A stretch of DNA of 64,000 nucleotides, from NCBI GenBank assembly GCA_021234155.1, contig JAJEKV010000079.1, forward strand, positions 801,395-865,394. Reading direction: 5' to 3'. Shown here piece by piece: positions 31,160 through 42,599 of this stretch (positions are counted from its first letter, which is position 1; each line of letters starts with the position of its first letter). Both the position numbers and the translations under genes were made by a program. The notes under the pieces are model-generated. The model saw only the letters and a program-made list of their open reading frames with translations, had not been told where the DNA came from and did no database searches. This DNA comes from Isoetes taiwanensis (lineage: Eukaryota; Streptophyta; Lycopodiopsida; Isoetales; Isoetaceae).

Positions 31160-34100
31160 TTGAAAGGATGGTAGAACAAAGAATGTGGCAATTTTTGTAT
31201 TTGACATGAGTTTAAAGGAAAATGAAGGTGTGAATGTGAGGGGCATTATTGCATGTTTTTTGTTGATTTGGTGTATAATAGAAATGCCCAAAAAAGACGC
31301 CTCTAGCTACATGGTGAAATGCATCATAACCGAAAAGACATGCCTATGCTGCCTACGTTTGTCTTATATTTTATAGGTCAAAATTTTTCTCCTGTAGTTT
31401 ATAGGCAAGAAAGGTGGATTCAATGTCTAAGCAAAATTATGCGTGAAATGAGAAGGCATGAACATGTAGCACAAAGAGCATATATAATTTTTGATGATTG
31501 TCAATGCCAATTGTTTCTCTAGCATCGGCACACATACATTGACTCATGAGTCTCTTTAGTTGAATTATATAGTGGTTCATCATAGCTCCAGTTGTACATT
31601 TGATAGGATAAATCACATGTAGTGATGATTGCAATGATGCTTGTAGTGGTGTTTCAAATGATGCTTGTCCTGGAAGAAGTTAGAATGCACCAGATTCGGA
31701 CAAAGTCCACAGCATGCTAATGAATTTGTCCTTGAAGTATTTTTATAAACCCACTTATATTCCTTACAATTTGCCATGCACACTAAAAAATGAGCTTGCC
31801 AAGTGAACGATAGTGGTATGAGTTCAGTTTGTAAAGGTTAAAAGGTGACGCCAAAACTCGTCAGACCATTCAAAAGCATTTTCAAGCTTGTGGCCTACCC
31901 TAGTCTGTGCATTGCAACATGATAAGCTCTTTAGGGAAGATGTAGTTCCCAAAGTGCTAAATATACAAAGGGATGTAACTGCCACTTGGGCAAATTTATA
32001 ACTACACCTGGCCATTTAGAGGATCATAGGTAAGGCTAAATGTGACGTAGTAGCATCCATTGCATATTATTTGCTTATTACCGTTCATCGAGATAAGGTT
32101 ACTTTTCTTTGCAATGTTCAAAGCTACAAAATAAATTTAACATCGTGCCTGATGGGCTTGCAAGTAATGTGCAAATATTTAAAGATGTCGAAACGATTGT
32201 TCTATAGAAGATGAGATTATCTAGATAAAAAGTATATGTATTAGAAAAAATAGATACCAATATTGTAATTAGCACACATGTATGAAATAGGAAAAATAGG
32301 GGCCAATGTTGCAATTTATTTTGTATGTCGGAAAAGACGACTGGGTCCAAATCGAGCCGTCTTGTGCAATAAGCATGCAATAACTTCTATACTGCTTTCT
32401 GCACTTTTACTGACTTTCTGCTCTTTTCACTGTCATTCTGCGTTGTTTTTATGCTCTTTCTGTTTTTTCCACCTGGCAGCATGACAGGTGGCACGACTAG
32501 ATTGGATCTAGTTGTCTTCTCTCTTATACGTAAAAGTGACCATCATATTTAGAAGACATCATCTAATCACTTTGGAATACTTTTATGCTTGCAACTTCAT
32601 TGGCTTCAAGTTGGTAAAGTTGACATATATAAGAAGACATGTAAAAAATTGTATTAATTTGTACGTTCACTAACAATTTGAATAAAGCAATCAAACCATA
32701 GTCGATAAAGAAAAGAAAATGGGTACTTCAAAGGGACCCAATAATTGAAGCCATTCAAATAAAGAGTTTAGAGAATATGTTTAGTGTAGTGGACATAATA
32801 AATGCAGGAGTAGTATCTACAATGAAGAAGTATGAACATATAATAGATAATGAACCACAATACAACCACAATATAATACACATGTATTGCTACCTCTCGC
32901 AACATTTACATGCTAAATTTTCTTTCAAATGCATAATATGTTACCCATATATTATTATTCTTAAATTAAAGATTGATGAAGTCGTTTAGAAGGTCCTACT
33001 TATGAGTGCTACTTAAAAGAAATGATCTTAGGCGCTCAACATGGTGAATGATATGGCACAGCATCTAAATGTTGTATCATCACATACTTTTATTGAAACT
33101 CCTCACCCAAAAATGTTAGCATATATAATGAAACTTCCACGAAACCTTGGAAGTGTTTTTTTGGCTCTAAGGGCAACCCATTCCTTTCTGTTCCTTTCTG
33201 TTTATCACACCATGAGTGCTTTAGGACGTCCCCAAGACATGTTCTCAGATACTGCTATACAATTACAACATACAACATATACCTAATCGTTGAAACTCCT
33301 GCTAGCCAACCATGGAGACGTATATATTGAAATTGCCATGAAACCATAAATGTATTTTTGAGGCTTTAAAAGCAACCCAGACGTTGAAGGTCCTATATTC
33401 AATTTTGAAGATGCAATGAGAATTTACACATTGCCGACTTGAAATGAGATCTCATTGTTTCGTATCAAGGCATCTCATCCAAAATAATTCCATAAAAAAC
33501 GAAAAAGAGAATATAGTATAAAGTGGTAAGCTATTGAAACTCTTTTGAATAATGAGGTGCAGCTCACCAATCACAAAATTTCTAAAACTTGAAACTCACA
33601 GGCTATAAGGTAGTATAAGAAGCAACATACCCAAAACAAAGAGGTGGTGTCCAAGGCTTGAATTATGGCAGCTAGAATGACATCTAAGCCCATAAATGGA
33701 GAGGCATAAAGCCATCTCTTCACCGCCAATCGATTAAATGCACATGGCTGGCGCCGACAAATGCACCATTTAAACTAACGAAAGAAACAACTAAGCGCTA
33801 CATGTATCTAAGATTGACACGTTAAATAAAACTCGATAGCATATTTTGCTATTACCTTTTGGATCCACAGGTAGCTACCATTCTGCAAATGCAACATTCT
33901 GATGTAAAGTTTATTGAACGACTTTCTTATACAACACAAATGATTTTATAAAGGTTCCTTCCTCCTCAATGCCTCTCAACTACCTACACTTCTCCATCTA
34001 CCAAGAAAGCTTTTAAAAAGGAATATAAAAAGAACCTTTAGAAATCGAAGGTTGTTACTGCATCAAAAATATTTGGCTCGCTGCAAGCATGATTGCTATA

Positions 34101-35460
34101 ACCATTTCGACTTTTCTCCCCGACATTGCATTCCTCCTATTAAAGAGAGGGTTGTAATAAGTAATTACTGAAACACGTGAATCAGCATTCTCAAAGAGAG
34201 AGCTATGGTGACTAATTAACAGAACATATGAATTAGCATGGACAGTTTAAACATGAAAAGTGCCTCATCCATAGTACCGCAAATTATGGAATTTGCAAAG
34301 CATATTAAAAGCCAATGCATCTAACTTTGAGTAAAAAAGACAACGCCAAGGTGTTTAATGCAGTTTGACTACTTACAATAGAGATAAAAAAAATCATTTT
34401 TAGAATAATAGCATGCAAATACACATACAAAGAGCATTCTTGACCTATTCAGTTGCGTTTGCTCCGTAGTATTAAGCTATGAATCCAACTTTGTGTTTTG
34501 TGCCTTGTGTAAAGTATAACAGAGGGTGCACGTCTGCAGAGAAATTTCACATTTGAGTTCTATTATACATGGCATGGTTTTGCTCCATTCTAGATAGCGG
34601 ACATTGCAGATTATACCTGTCTGAGCTAGCATTAGAGTCATTTCAGAAGGCATTCAAAATTTGGATGTATAAAATGTAGGGAGATGAGTTGTGCCTCTAA
34701 AAGCAAGATCAATATCAATAGTATGTAAAGATAACTACAGACACAGATGGAGACATGGAAGCAAGGAATGAATATGCCAGTAATTAGATATGTAATAGAG
34801 TTTAGTAGTAGAAAAATAGAATCTCAACATGTGCTTCTGCTACTCTATGCTAATAAAAGTGGAAAAGTGTGGGAATCCTTCTTGTAATAGCGAAAGCACT
34901 TGTTATAACTCATCTAAGCATAATAAAACTATTTTGTAAATGAATAAAACTTGGATGTTCTAATGGACATACCTTTGTAAGTGGTGGTTGTTCTTGGAAT
35001 GGTCGGCCTCAAATAGCTCATTAGATTTCAGAGAACTAAATGCATCCGAGCTGATCTGACCTGTCGGACACCTTCCCTGATCAAACTTAAACTGATCAGA
35101 AGCTTGAGTACACTAAGGCATCAACTGATCATGCATGATTAGAATGTACATACCTAAGAAAGAGCCGAAAGTAGAATTCACCTCCAGCTCATGGATATTA
35201 GGCTCATGTTAGCAACTTCAAAATGACGTACCACACCAAATGTATTGGTAAACATCCAAGCTCCTAATCCAATAATGACTTGCAACAATATGCTGATCCA
35301 GTGGTCATGTAGCACGTACCTTGTAGAAGCTAAACATCAATTGAAGCATGAATAAAAGAAATTCACAACAAATCCACCATTGCAACTAAGAAAAAAGCAT
35401 TGTAGAGAAAGCTAAAAAGCCTCCGTGTATATTGTGTCCTAGTCCATCAAACACCCGACG
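31160..35460. other. Interior of the CACTA-type element, unassigned
   Basis: AT-rich with scattered open frames of 60-93 codons (for example 31,824-32,015 minus, 32,777-32,989 plus, 33,041-33,286 plus), none of which I recognise. A short hairpin-like GACTAGATTGGATCTAGTTGTC lies at about 32,496-32,517. Confidence 0.4.
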
Positions 35461-35469
35461 CACGCGAAT

Positions 35470-35592
35470 ATGTAGCATAATAACAGAGGGTTTCTTTTGT
35501 ATTTTTTATACTGTTTTTCCTATGGTTTTAACTATGATTTGGTGAATGTATCTGATGGAGTGTACTAATAAGTATTTCTAGAGTCTTTATAC
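35470..35592 (+). repeat. Dispersed repeat pair, copy 1
   Basis: Resembles 44,190-44,312 in the same orientation: TGTAGCATAATAACAG, TATACTGTTTT, ATGATTTGGTG and AATAGTATTTCTAGAGT-type words occur in the same order. Confidence 0.6.
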
Positions 35593-35665
35593 ATGCTTTG
35601 CATTGATTTTTGCTCTTTTTAATGGTTAGCACCCATGTATTTGTCGAGATGTACAAGAAAAATAT

Positions 35666-35950
35666 ATGTACAACCCTCCCTTTGCATCGCGAGGAGTCGA
35701 AAGGGCATATTTTAGGGTTCGAGGCAAGGCCGACCCCTTCGTGGCTTTTTTACGAAGAGGGCCTCGGCCGCGTTTCTTCTATTCGGACATGGAAGGCGCG
35801 AAACGGCGGGATATGGTCTCTCTTAAGAATCGACTTCTCTTGCTCTCATATTACGAGGCGAATCGGCTCCCCAACACCTCCTTTCCGAGCTTCAGGAAGC
35901 ATTTTTCTCGGATAGACATGGCGGAGTTAAGATCCCTTGGGAAGAACTAG
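35666..35950 (+). CDS. Unidentified GC-rich ORF (94 aa), possibly transferred
   Basis: An uninterrupted frame coding a very basic protein: RGVERAYFRVRGKADPFVAF, RRGPRPRFFYSDMEGAKRRD, RLLLLSYYEANRLPN and PSFRKHFSRIDM. Base composition is much richer in G+C than the surrounding element, which starts and stops abruptly at about 35,680 and 36,040. The wording feels organellar, but I cannot assign it to a mitochondrial or plastid gene. It lies just upstream of a PPR relic inside the giant element. It may be a captured organellar or nuclear gene fragment. Whether it is expressed is unknown. Confidence 0.35.
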   Translation: MYNPPFASRGVERAYFRVRGKADPFVAFLRRGPRPRFFYSDMEGAKRRDMVSLKNRLLLLSYYEANRLPNTSFPSFRKHFSRIDMAELRSLGKN

Positions 35951-36264
35951 CCCAAAGAAGAATACAGTTAGGGGACATCGTCAATGGCTTGTCCATCGAT
36001 TATGGAAATTGGGGATGGGCTCACAAGCGTAACAGCCAGGTAGAGTGTATCTCGCATTATTACTAGCTCAGGAATCGCCCATCTACAGCCTTTTTAGCCC
36101 CCTTGCATTTCAAACCCTTTTCCGTTGTATTAGATGTTCATGCAAGCCAAGGACCAGCATGGTTTTGTATGAAATCGGGGGCTACTTTATCTGGCTCAAA
36201 ACTGCAGATGTTTACAGTCCGTTGCAGTTTATGCATCAGATATCACCAGTTCAGCCTCAAATGC

Positions 36265-36427
36265 TCTCAAATGCTTTTTATACAGCTGGTTACTAGTCCG
36301 TTGAGTGAAGGGCTTCATACATAACGACCCCAGCGTGATATTGAGGCTGTAAAGATGAAGTACTCTAGGCCTTGACAAAAAGACATTGTAATATCCTTGA
36401 GGCCAGGGTTTATTTCAAACAGCAGGA
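36265..36427 (+). repeat. Direct repeat flanking the PPR relic, copy 1
   Basis: CTCAAATGCTTTTTAT..GGTTACTAGTCC..TTGAGTGAAGGG..CATACATAACGACCC..GAAGTACTCTAGGCCTTGAC..TGTAATATCCTTGAGGCC..GGGTTTATTTCAA recurs in the same order at 37,038-37,209. Confidence 0.85.
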
Positions 36428-36960
36428 AGATCACATCACCTTTGTGAGCATCCTTGATGGATGTCTTTACAAATTAGATCTCTAGCTATAGGTAGGCGGG
36501 TACATACATGCATTGTAAATTGAATTTGGTTCGGATCGGCGTCTGGAATGCCTTGACTAATATGTAGCACTATTATCACAAAGATATGTTCAAAGCATGG
36601 ACAAAGCACCTAAGCCTCAAGCTTTTGGATGAAATGCAGCATGAGGGGCTTGATGCCGAATGAAGTTACCATTGGAAGCATGCTTTACGCTACCCGGCTA
36701 TGTAGGCCCGACTTAATGAGGGATGCTATGAGTAAAGATTATGGAATCACACCAATGTCGGATCGATCTTTGCAATCGCATAATTGATCTGCTCTCAAGA
36801 ACATGGCACCAAGATGAGGCAAAAGCCTTAATTTGCAACATGCCTTTCCTTCCTGATGCTATATCATGGGCGGCCATGCTTGGTTGTCATAGAGCTTCTT
36901 CCACGAGAAAAAGTTGGCAATTTAATAGGTCTAGCACAATGTCTGCTCATTGTCTTTGGT
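36400..36960 (+). pseudogene. PPR (E/DYW-type) gene relic
   Basis: Shifting frames give EDHITFVSILDGC, GVWNALTNM, LLDEMQHEGLMPNEVTIGSM, KDYGITPMSD, IDLLSRT..DEAKALICNMPF and PDAISWAAMLGCHRAS. These are successive L, S and E motifs of a plant PLS-class PPR protein (usual partners: organellar RNA, often C-to-U editing). Several stops and shifts show it is dead. It ends before any DYW domain. Similar direct repeats flank it (36,265-36,427 and 37,038-37,209), and it lies within the giant CACTA-type element. Confidence 0.82.
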
Positions 36961-37037
36961 TGGTAAGAGATAATGGTCTCTTGGTGCAATTTAGCAAGTG
37001 ATAAGCGGCGCTTTGTATGCTCTTACCTTTTGTGGCA

Positions 37038-37209
37038 CTCAAATGCTTTTTATGCACGGTTACTAGTCCTGTTACTAGTCCGGTTGAGTGAAGGGTTTCA
37101 TACATAACGACCCAACATGATATTGAGGTCGTAGAGAGATGAAGTACTCTAGGCCTTGACAAAAGACATTGTAATATCCTTGAGGCCGGGGTTTATTTCA
37201 AGCAGTTGG
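37038..37209 (+). repeat. Direct repeat flanking the PPR relic, copy 2
   Basis: Second copy of 36,265-36,427, about 770 bp downstream, roughly 85-90% identical, with a small internal duplication of TTACTAGTCC. Confidence 0.85.
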
Positions 37210-37509
37210 AATGACTTTAAAAGGGTGAAACGAGTGAGATGCACTAAGCAAGTAAGTCCTTCCCATTCTAACCTCTTCATACCAACCATCCTCTAGATTC
37301 AATTTGTTTGGCTATTTACGCTGGGGCTACCTTCATTTCTAGATTATGTTCAAGACAATTTGAGTGCATTGTTACAATGTCGTCATTTTGGAGCCATTTT
37401 GGAGCCTATAAATTATGTAATTTAATGGAGCCTATAAATTATGTAATTTAAAATATATCAATCATTTTGTACTTTTGTTTTATTTTGTTTTATTTTGTCT
37501 TTTTTTTTC

Positions 37510-37850
37510 TTTTTGGCGAAGAACCAAAAAAAAATTTGTAATATAACAACCAACATAACTACTATGAACATTAATTAACACAAACCATTACATTAGACAT
37601 GTTTAAAATTAAATTCCCCTTAAACCCCTTTTGTTTGGGTGCATATTCACACGGGGGGTGACGTAGGGCGTGAGCCCCCAGAATTATGTTTTGCAATGCA
37701 CAAAATCAACACCATATAGTATATTGCCTAAAATCTTATAGTATTTTGCAAATCTTGTTATACAGTATAACAAATTCTGTACATCCATACCCCACAAACG
37801 AGGAACTTTGTGTACGGTGTAGATTAAGGAATAAGGGGTGAATATGCCTA
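37510..37850 (+). repeat. Dispersed repeat family, copy 1
   Basis: About 330 bp that recurs at 46,095-46,420 in the same orientation. Shared words are AATATAACAA, CAAACCATT, GGGTGCATATTCACACGGGG, GACGTAGGGC/TACGTAGGGC, CTTATAGTATTTTGCAAA, ATACCCCACAAAC and GTGTACGGT/ATGTACGGT. Confidence 0.85.
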
Positions 37851-37925
37851 TCCAACAGCTCTCGTTGCCCGGAGTCACCCCCCGTGTGAATATGCACCCA
37901 AACAAAAGGGGGTTTAAGGGGGCAT
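37615..37925. repeat. Inverted repeat
   Basis: CTTAAACCCC..TTTGTTTGGGTGCATATTCACACGGGGGGTGAC (37,619-37,662) is repeated as its reverse complement at about 37,870-37,918, with about 205 bp between. The arms could fold into a long hairpin. Confidence 0.85.
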
Positions 37926-38025
37926 GCGACTTCAATAACTTACTGCATTTCTTAAGGGGGCATGCGACTTCAATAACTTACTGCATTCCTTTGCGGAATC
38001 ATGCATGCCCACTTCAATAACTTAC
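37911..38025 (+). repeat. Short tandem repeat, 38-bp unit
   Basis: TTAAGGGGGCATGCGACTTC..AATAACTTACTGCATT occurs twice in succession, and a third, partial unit (CCCACTTCAATAACTTACTGC) ends at about 38,028. Confidence 0.8.
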
Positions 38026-38029
38026 TGCT

Positions 38030-38810
38030 TATTCCTGATCACATACAACTCATAGAGGCGAGATAAACTTTATCTGCCTCTTATATTGATGCCCCTCCTT
38101 TGAGGCAAGATTCCAACATATCAACTGCAATAAATATCCACCATGCCACAATTACCTCAGATTCCATCTCTGAAGATCCATTGAAGATCACATGCTGGTG
38201 TTTGCAAAGACATCTAATAGTAAATCCGCTAGATTTGGAGACGGCTGCATCAAACTAAATTGCAAAACAACATACATAAACACTCTCATGTACAAAAACA
38301 CAAATATATGGAATAAGAACATGAATCAATGGTTGCTCAGGCTTTTACCTTCTAACAATTACCTGTATAGAATCTGGAAGGCCATAATAAAAGGCAACGA
38401 AAAACATTATCTATAGCTGATGGATGGTTCTATAGCTCAAGGTTTTGGCAGAAACAATCATGTGGGTTAGGTAACAGAGATGTCTAATCTGGACTTGGAA
38501 GTTCTGGACTTGAAAGTTATAGATATGCACATTGCAAGAGCTCCAATTGAAGGACTGCCTGCAGAGAGTCCCGGTTTACACAAATGGAGCTATAGATTTG
38601 TCTATCATCGCCTAGGATGATCTATGTGACACAACAACAAGAAATCAACAGGAATGAAATATCTGGAAAAAAAAGCTAATAACGTACCTGGAAACTTGCA
38701 AATTTGAATCAGCAGCCTCATAAGCTCCAATTATAAATATCGATCCAACTATAGCAAAAAGTTTCTGTGATTGCCGTCAAAACGATTCTGGTGCCATTGA
38801 AACCTTAGAG
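38030..38810. other. Interior of the CACTA-type element, unassigned
   Basis: No gene recognised. Confidence 0.4.
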
Positions 38811-39107
38811 ATGATGACTTACCACAGCAGACTCAAGAGAAGACAGGAGTTTTCGGCAACGAAGGTCAGGCAAAACTTGCAAAAACATATTCTTCATGGC
38901 CTACATGCCGAAATGAGGGCAAAATCCACCTGCATAAACCCTTCCAATTTGGATTTCGAAATCATAGAGGAACCGAACTGCCCAATGGCCTGTATGCATG
39001 CCGAAATGAGGGCAAAATCCTGCATTAACCCTTCCAATTTGGATTTACTGCCCGATTTTTGGAGGACCGTAAAATTTTACCGGCAACAGAAGCCCTCACA
39101 ACCTTAG
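38811..39107 (+). repeat. Open frame built on a direct duplication
   Basis: A 98-codon frame in which HAEMRAKS..CINPSNLD occurs twice because ATGCCGAAATGAGGGCAAAA..ACCCTTCCAATTTGGATTT is duplicated about 85-95 bp apart. No known domain, so it is more likely repeat than gene. Confidence 0.5.
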
Positions 39108-39264
39108 AAAAATTAGCCTAGAAAAAAACCTAAAAAGTTTTTCACTTGACGGAAAAACCGAATTTAAACAATAGGATAAACGAATTAAATTTTAACTTTT
39201 CAAATATAAGAGATCAATGGAGGTATTTCCGTTGTTCTTAAAGAAATTTGTAGCATTTAAGTAC

Positions 39265-40349
39265 CTCGTAGACTGCCTCCACGATAATAAACTGATGATG
39301 TAACCATCTCTTATTTCTACAATCTTTCAGGGCTACCTCCTCAAGCAGTGCTTCCAGTGAGGCCATGTTATTGTGCTTGAAGTACATAATAGTGCTTCTT
39401 GAAAAATGCAATCAAGTTTGTATTCCCCAGTTTACTCCATCACTGCAATGCCAAAGACAAGGGCCTTTTCTATTTACAACAGCAAACTCCACCTGAAGAT
39501 GTCCAGCTTCACGTCTTACACAGTTTTAGCTTAAAAACAAAAAATGTGAATGCACATCTACACTAAACTTGTAACTTGGCAGAAGTATCCTAGAATCATA
39601 ACCTACTCATTAGAAGTACCACATTCGTTAAAATATATGGGTTACTAAATCAAGCGAGTAAGAAAATTTAATGCCACGATTCTGAAGGTAACGAGTCTCT
39701 TAGTTTTTATCCTAGAAGCTATTATGTCATCTACATTGACAACCATCTTAAGCAATGTGGTTTCCCATGTTTAATGCTTAACAGAATCACGTACTGCGCT
39801 CCATAGCCCAAATTCTCCAGCCAAGTTTGTGTTGGCAATAATGATTTTCCTTTATGGATTTAAACAGCAGCTTCTTATGGGTCTAGAGGCTTAAAACTAG
39901 TCAAGGAAGATTAAATCTTTATCATCAACCCAAAATTCAAGCCTAGAAATTAAGTCCATACCTTCCTATATCCTTATTTCATCAAATAAGAAACAGCTTT
40001 TCCGAAAAGGTTATAAAACTGCACCTTTGCCGGCATGAATTGCACTTTATGCATAATTTCTCATTCCTTTTACTCTGCCTAACTAAAAGGTTACAATATG
40101 TCCAGTTATTGCTATTGTCTTCGTTACAATCTAATGGGCCATAGAACACAGCTGAGTTTTGTTTCTGTCTATGTCCCCTGCAAAAGTTGTATTGCCTTCT
40201 AGGCTGGATCTCTTCTCTGTATTAACATCCTAATGATTCCTAATAAAATGTTATAATTCTATAATGAAAGCCTTACCAATAATTCCATAAAATCCACGAG
40301 GGCCACAGGCTCCAACACCATACTTCTCTAGTGCAGTGGTGCAAGCCTC
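39265..40349 (-). pseudogene. LCB1: Serine palmitoyltransferase LCB1 fragment
   Basis: Two exons on the minus strand keep splice sites. 40,349-40,277 codes [20 protein letters not shown] and ends one base into a codon before GTAAGG. 39,442-39,265 codes DGVNWGIQT, a stop codon (TGA), then LHFSRSTIMYFKHNNMASL, EALLEE and FIIVEAVYE, ending before GTACTT. These match the LCB1 subunit of serine palmitoyltransferase, which in the ER membrane starts sphingolipid synthesis by condensing serine with palmitoyl-CoA (family knowledge). The exon between them (around ETRISKFLG..) and all N- and C-terminal exons are missing. With the in-frame stop, this is a non-functional copy. Because introns are kept it came from genomic DNA, not from an mRNA. 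It lies inside the giant CACTA-type element, so I infer capture. Confidence 0.87.
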
Positions 40350-42090
40350 CTTGAATACAGAAAATCACTGAGAATTAACTCATAACAATAAGGGAACAAA
40401 TAAAGTGCAGAATGAGGAAAGTGGCATACTCTGATCTTAGGATGTCGGAGAGCTTAACATCCATACTTTTATCTGGTGTAAATAAGAGATTCTGGAGAAA
40501 TAAAAAATGCATGTTTAACAAAGAACTAGAGAACCAAAGAAACAAGATGGTCCAAATATTTTATGCAGTTTATCACCCTTCGCTTAAAATTACAGTAAGA
40601 GTAAGAATATGAATTAAACCAGAATATAAGATATTCTGCAGATGTTAGGAAACCTGATTGAGAGGGAGATCCCTTGGGTCAGTATCTTCGTCCACTTCTA
40701 GTTGAGAGTCTTCAACAAGGTTAGGAATATTAGTAGACATAACATTTCTGATACTGCTAGCATTTGTACTCTAGCTGGCTGAGTTTACTTTTTTTGATAG
40801 TATTAGGCTTTCCCAAGCTATACTGATCCACTCGTGCTTTCACTAGCTTCTCATAAATCTGGATCTTAGTGAGCTTCTTATTTGGCATGCCCTCAGGTCT
40901 ACCCATTTGCGAAATTCTCAGTAAGGTAGAAGAAACAAGACTAAAGTGCGCTAGCAGGCGCTTGGCGGAAATCAATATAGTGGGGCTTCCAGCCGTTTAT
41001 GGCCTATCTGTTATTCTTAGATAGACCGATTTACATGGATAAAAATATTTCAACAAAGATATGTATTGCATTTACCTGGTATTTTACTGGCATTCAGTTT
41101 CTTCTAAGAAGCCCAACTTGGCCCGATCTGGATTTGTAGCCGCAGATCCAATCTGCATGCAATTGCTTCCATTTGGTTCCTTGATTTGTTCATCATCGCC
41201 AAGTATATTCTGTACAATTTTTTAAGGGTTCGTCCAGCACATCCAAACTTCATCAAAGTAATCTTTGAGAGCTGCTTTTAGGGTTAGGGTATCGCCCAGC
41301 AATTAACGCAATCAGATTTTAGGTGTTTGATACCCCATACAATAATACCAGAAGTAATACATAAATACGTATTTGGTTGCAAAGTATCTTTCAATTTAAT
41401 TGTGTAAGATTAACCCTTCATCATAATCTTAACCTATATCACAACATATATAATTCAGTTTCTAATTTTCCATTTTTGTCGCGTTTAGAATTTTTCTGCG
41501 CCGCAATCCATTGTTACGATTTATTGTCACGTGTATTTTTAAGATAATCTACTCCGTCAAAGCTCAACCCTTGCAAACACCTGGATCCGGCAGACCACAG
41601 CGAGCTACAGCCGACTGCCTCATTTCTGCTGCTCCGATCTACTACTCTAAAAGGCGACCGCTCTGAAGCTTTTGGTCTCCGAGATAAGAAATCATTTCAG
41701 TGATTTCTTATATTTGCGATATGATTTTAAGGAAACAGGGTTTCAAAATGGGTATTGTTGAGTAGTGGAGGAGGGCGGAACCACATACGAAAAGGTAGAG
41801 CTTGAATCCGTTTATTTTGAATTGGGTTTTTTTTCTCTTTTTTTTGTCGAAGCTTGGTTAAAAAACCAGGGTGTGAAACCCGATGGCGTAGGCAAAGAAG
41901 CACCTTGGTTCATAGAAATAGCATAACCTAAGCTTTTTTTCTTGAGTTTTCCGGCGAGTTTGAGAAACTCGTCCGCCTTTGCCCTTTATTAGTCCTGCTT
42001 GCTACCGCGAGAAGAAACGCTTTTTCTGCCCATTCGGTTCAACTCCCCAAACTCTGTCTACTCCTTCCGATAGTAACAACGCGGCAATGA
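40350..42090. other. Interior of the CACTA-type element, unassigned
   Basis: A minus-strand frame at 40,757-40,975 (MGRPEGMPNKKLTKIQIYEK in its second half) is basic but unrecognised. It could be a further fragment of a captured gene. Region 41,570-41,700 looks GC-richer, like a 5' UTR. Confidence 0.4.
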
Positions 42091-42091
42091 G

Positions 42092-42575
42092 ATGTCTAAT
42101 AAAGATGCAAGAGTCGGGGAATTAAATCCTCCTAAGAGTGAACCGAAGTCCGTGAGTACAAATCAAAGTGAATGCCCTCGTTACCAATGTGGTTTCAAAG
42201 CACAACCGACTCCCTTTTCAAACCAACTTGATCCCAAAATGGAACCCAAACGAAAGCGTAAAGTTAAGTACATTGCTATATTCTTACAAAGAGGGGTAAG
42301 TCCTATGAAATAAAATCTCTTAGAAGTAGATAGGGCTTAAAATGTGTTAATGTTGTTGTTTTACGCCCGGTTTTTGCATAATGCCTAGCATTCTCAAATA
42401 ATTTATTATTGTAACAAATAAATTCTATACTTGGAAAAAACGAAGATTAATCCATTTGCTTACGCCAGGGTTGTTCTGGGATACTTGCAAATCGTCGTAA
42501 TCACGCACAACATTCTCGTGTAAGGAAATTGCAATACATAGCTGAACTTGAAAGAAGTGTCAATGCCCTTCGGTA
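42092..42575 (+). pseudogene. bZIP transcription factor fragment
   Basis: The first segment (ATG 42,092) codes MSNKDARVGELNPPKSEPK.. and ends SNQLDPKMEPKRKRK before GTTAAG (42,262), a possible donor. The second, about 42,484-42,574, reads LANRRNHAQHSRVRKLQYIA then ELERSVNAL before GTATAAG. Together they match the basic region of plant bZIP factors of the DPKM-x-PKR..LANR..RSRVRKLQYIAELE type (AtbZIP34/61 group). The acceptor is degraded (TTGCAA) and one codon is extra in the basic region. The leucine zipper was not found downstream. I infer a captured, truncated DNA-binding factor inside the giant element. Confidence 0.75.
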
Positions 42576-42599
42576 TAAGCACTAGTTTTTGTTATTTAT

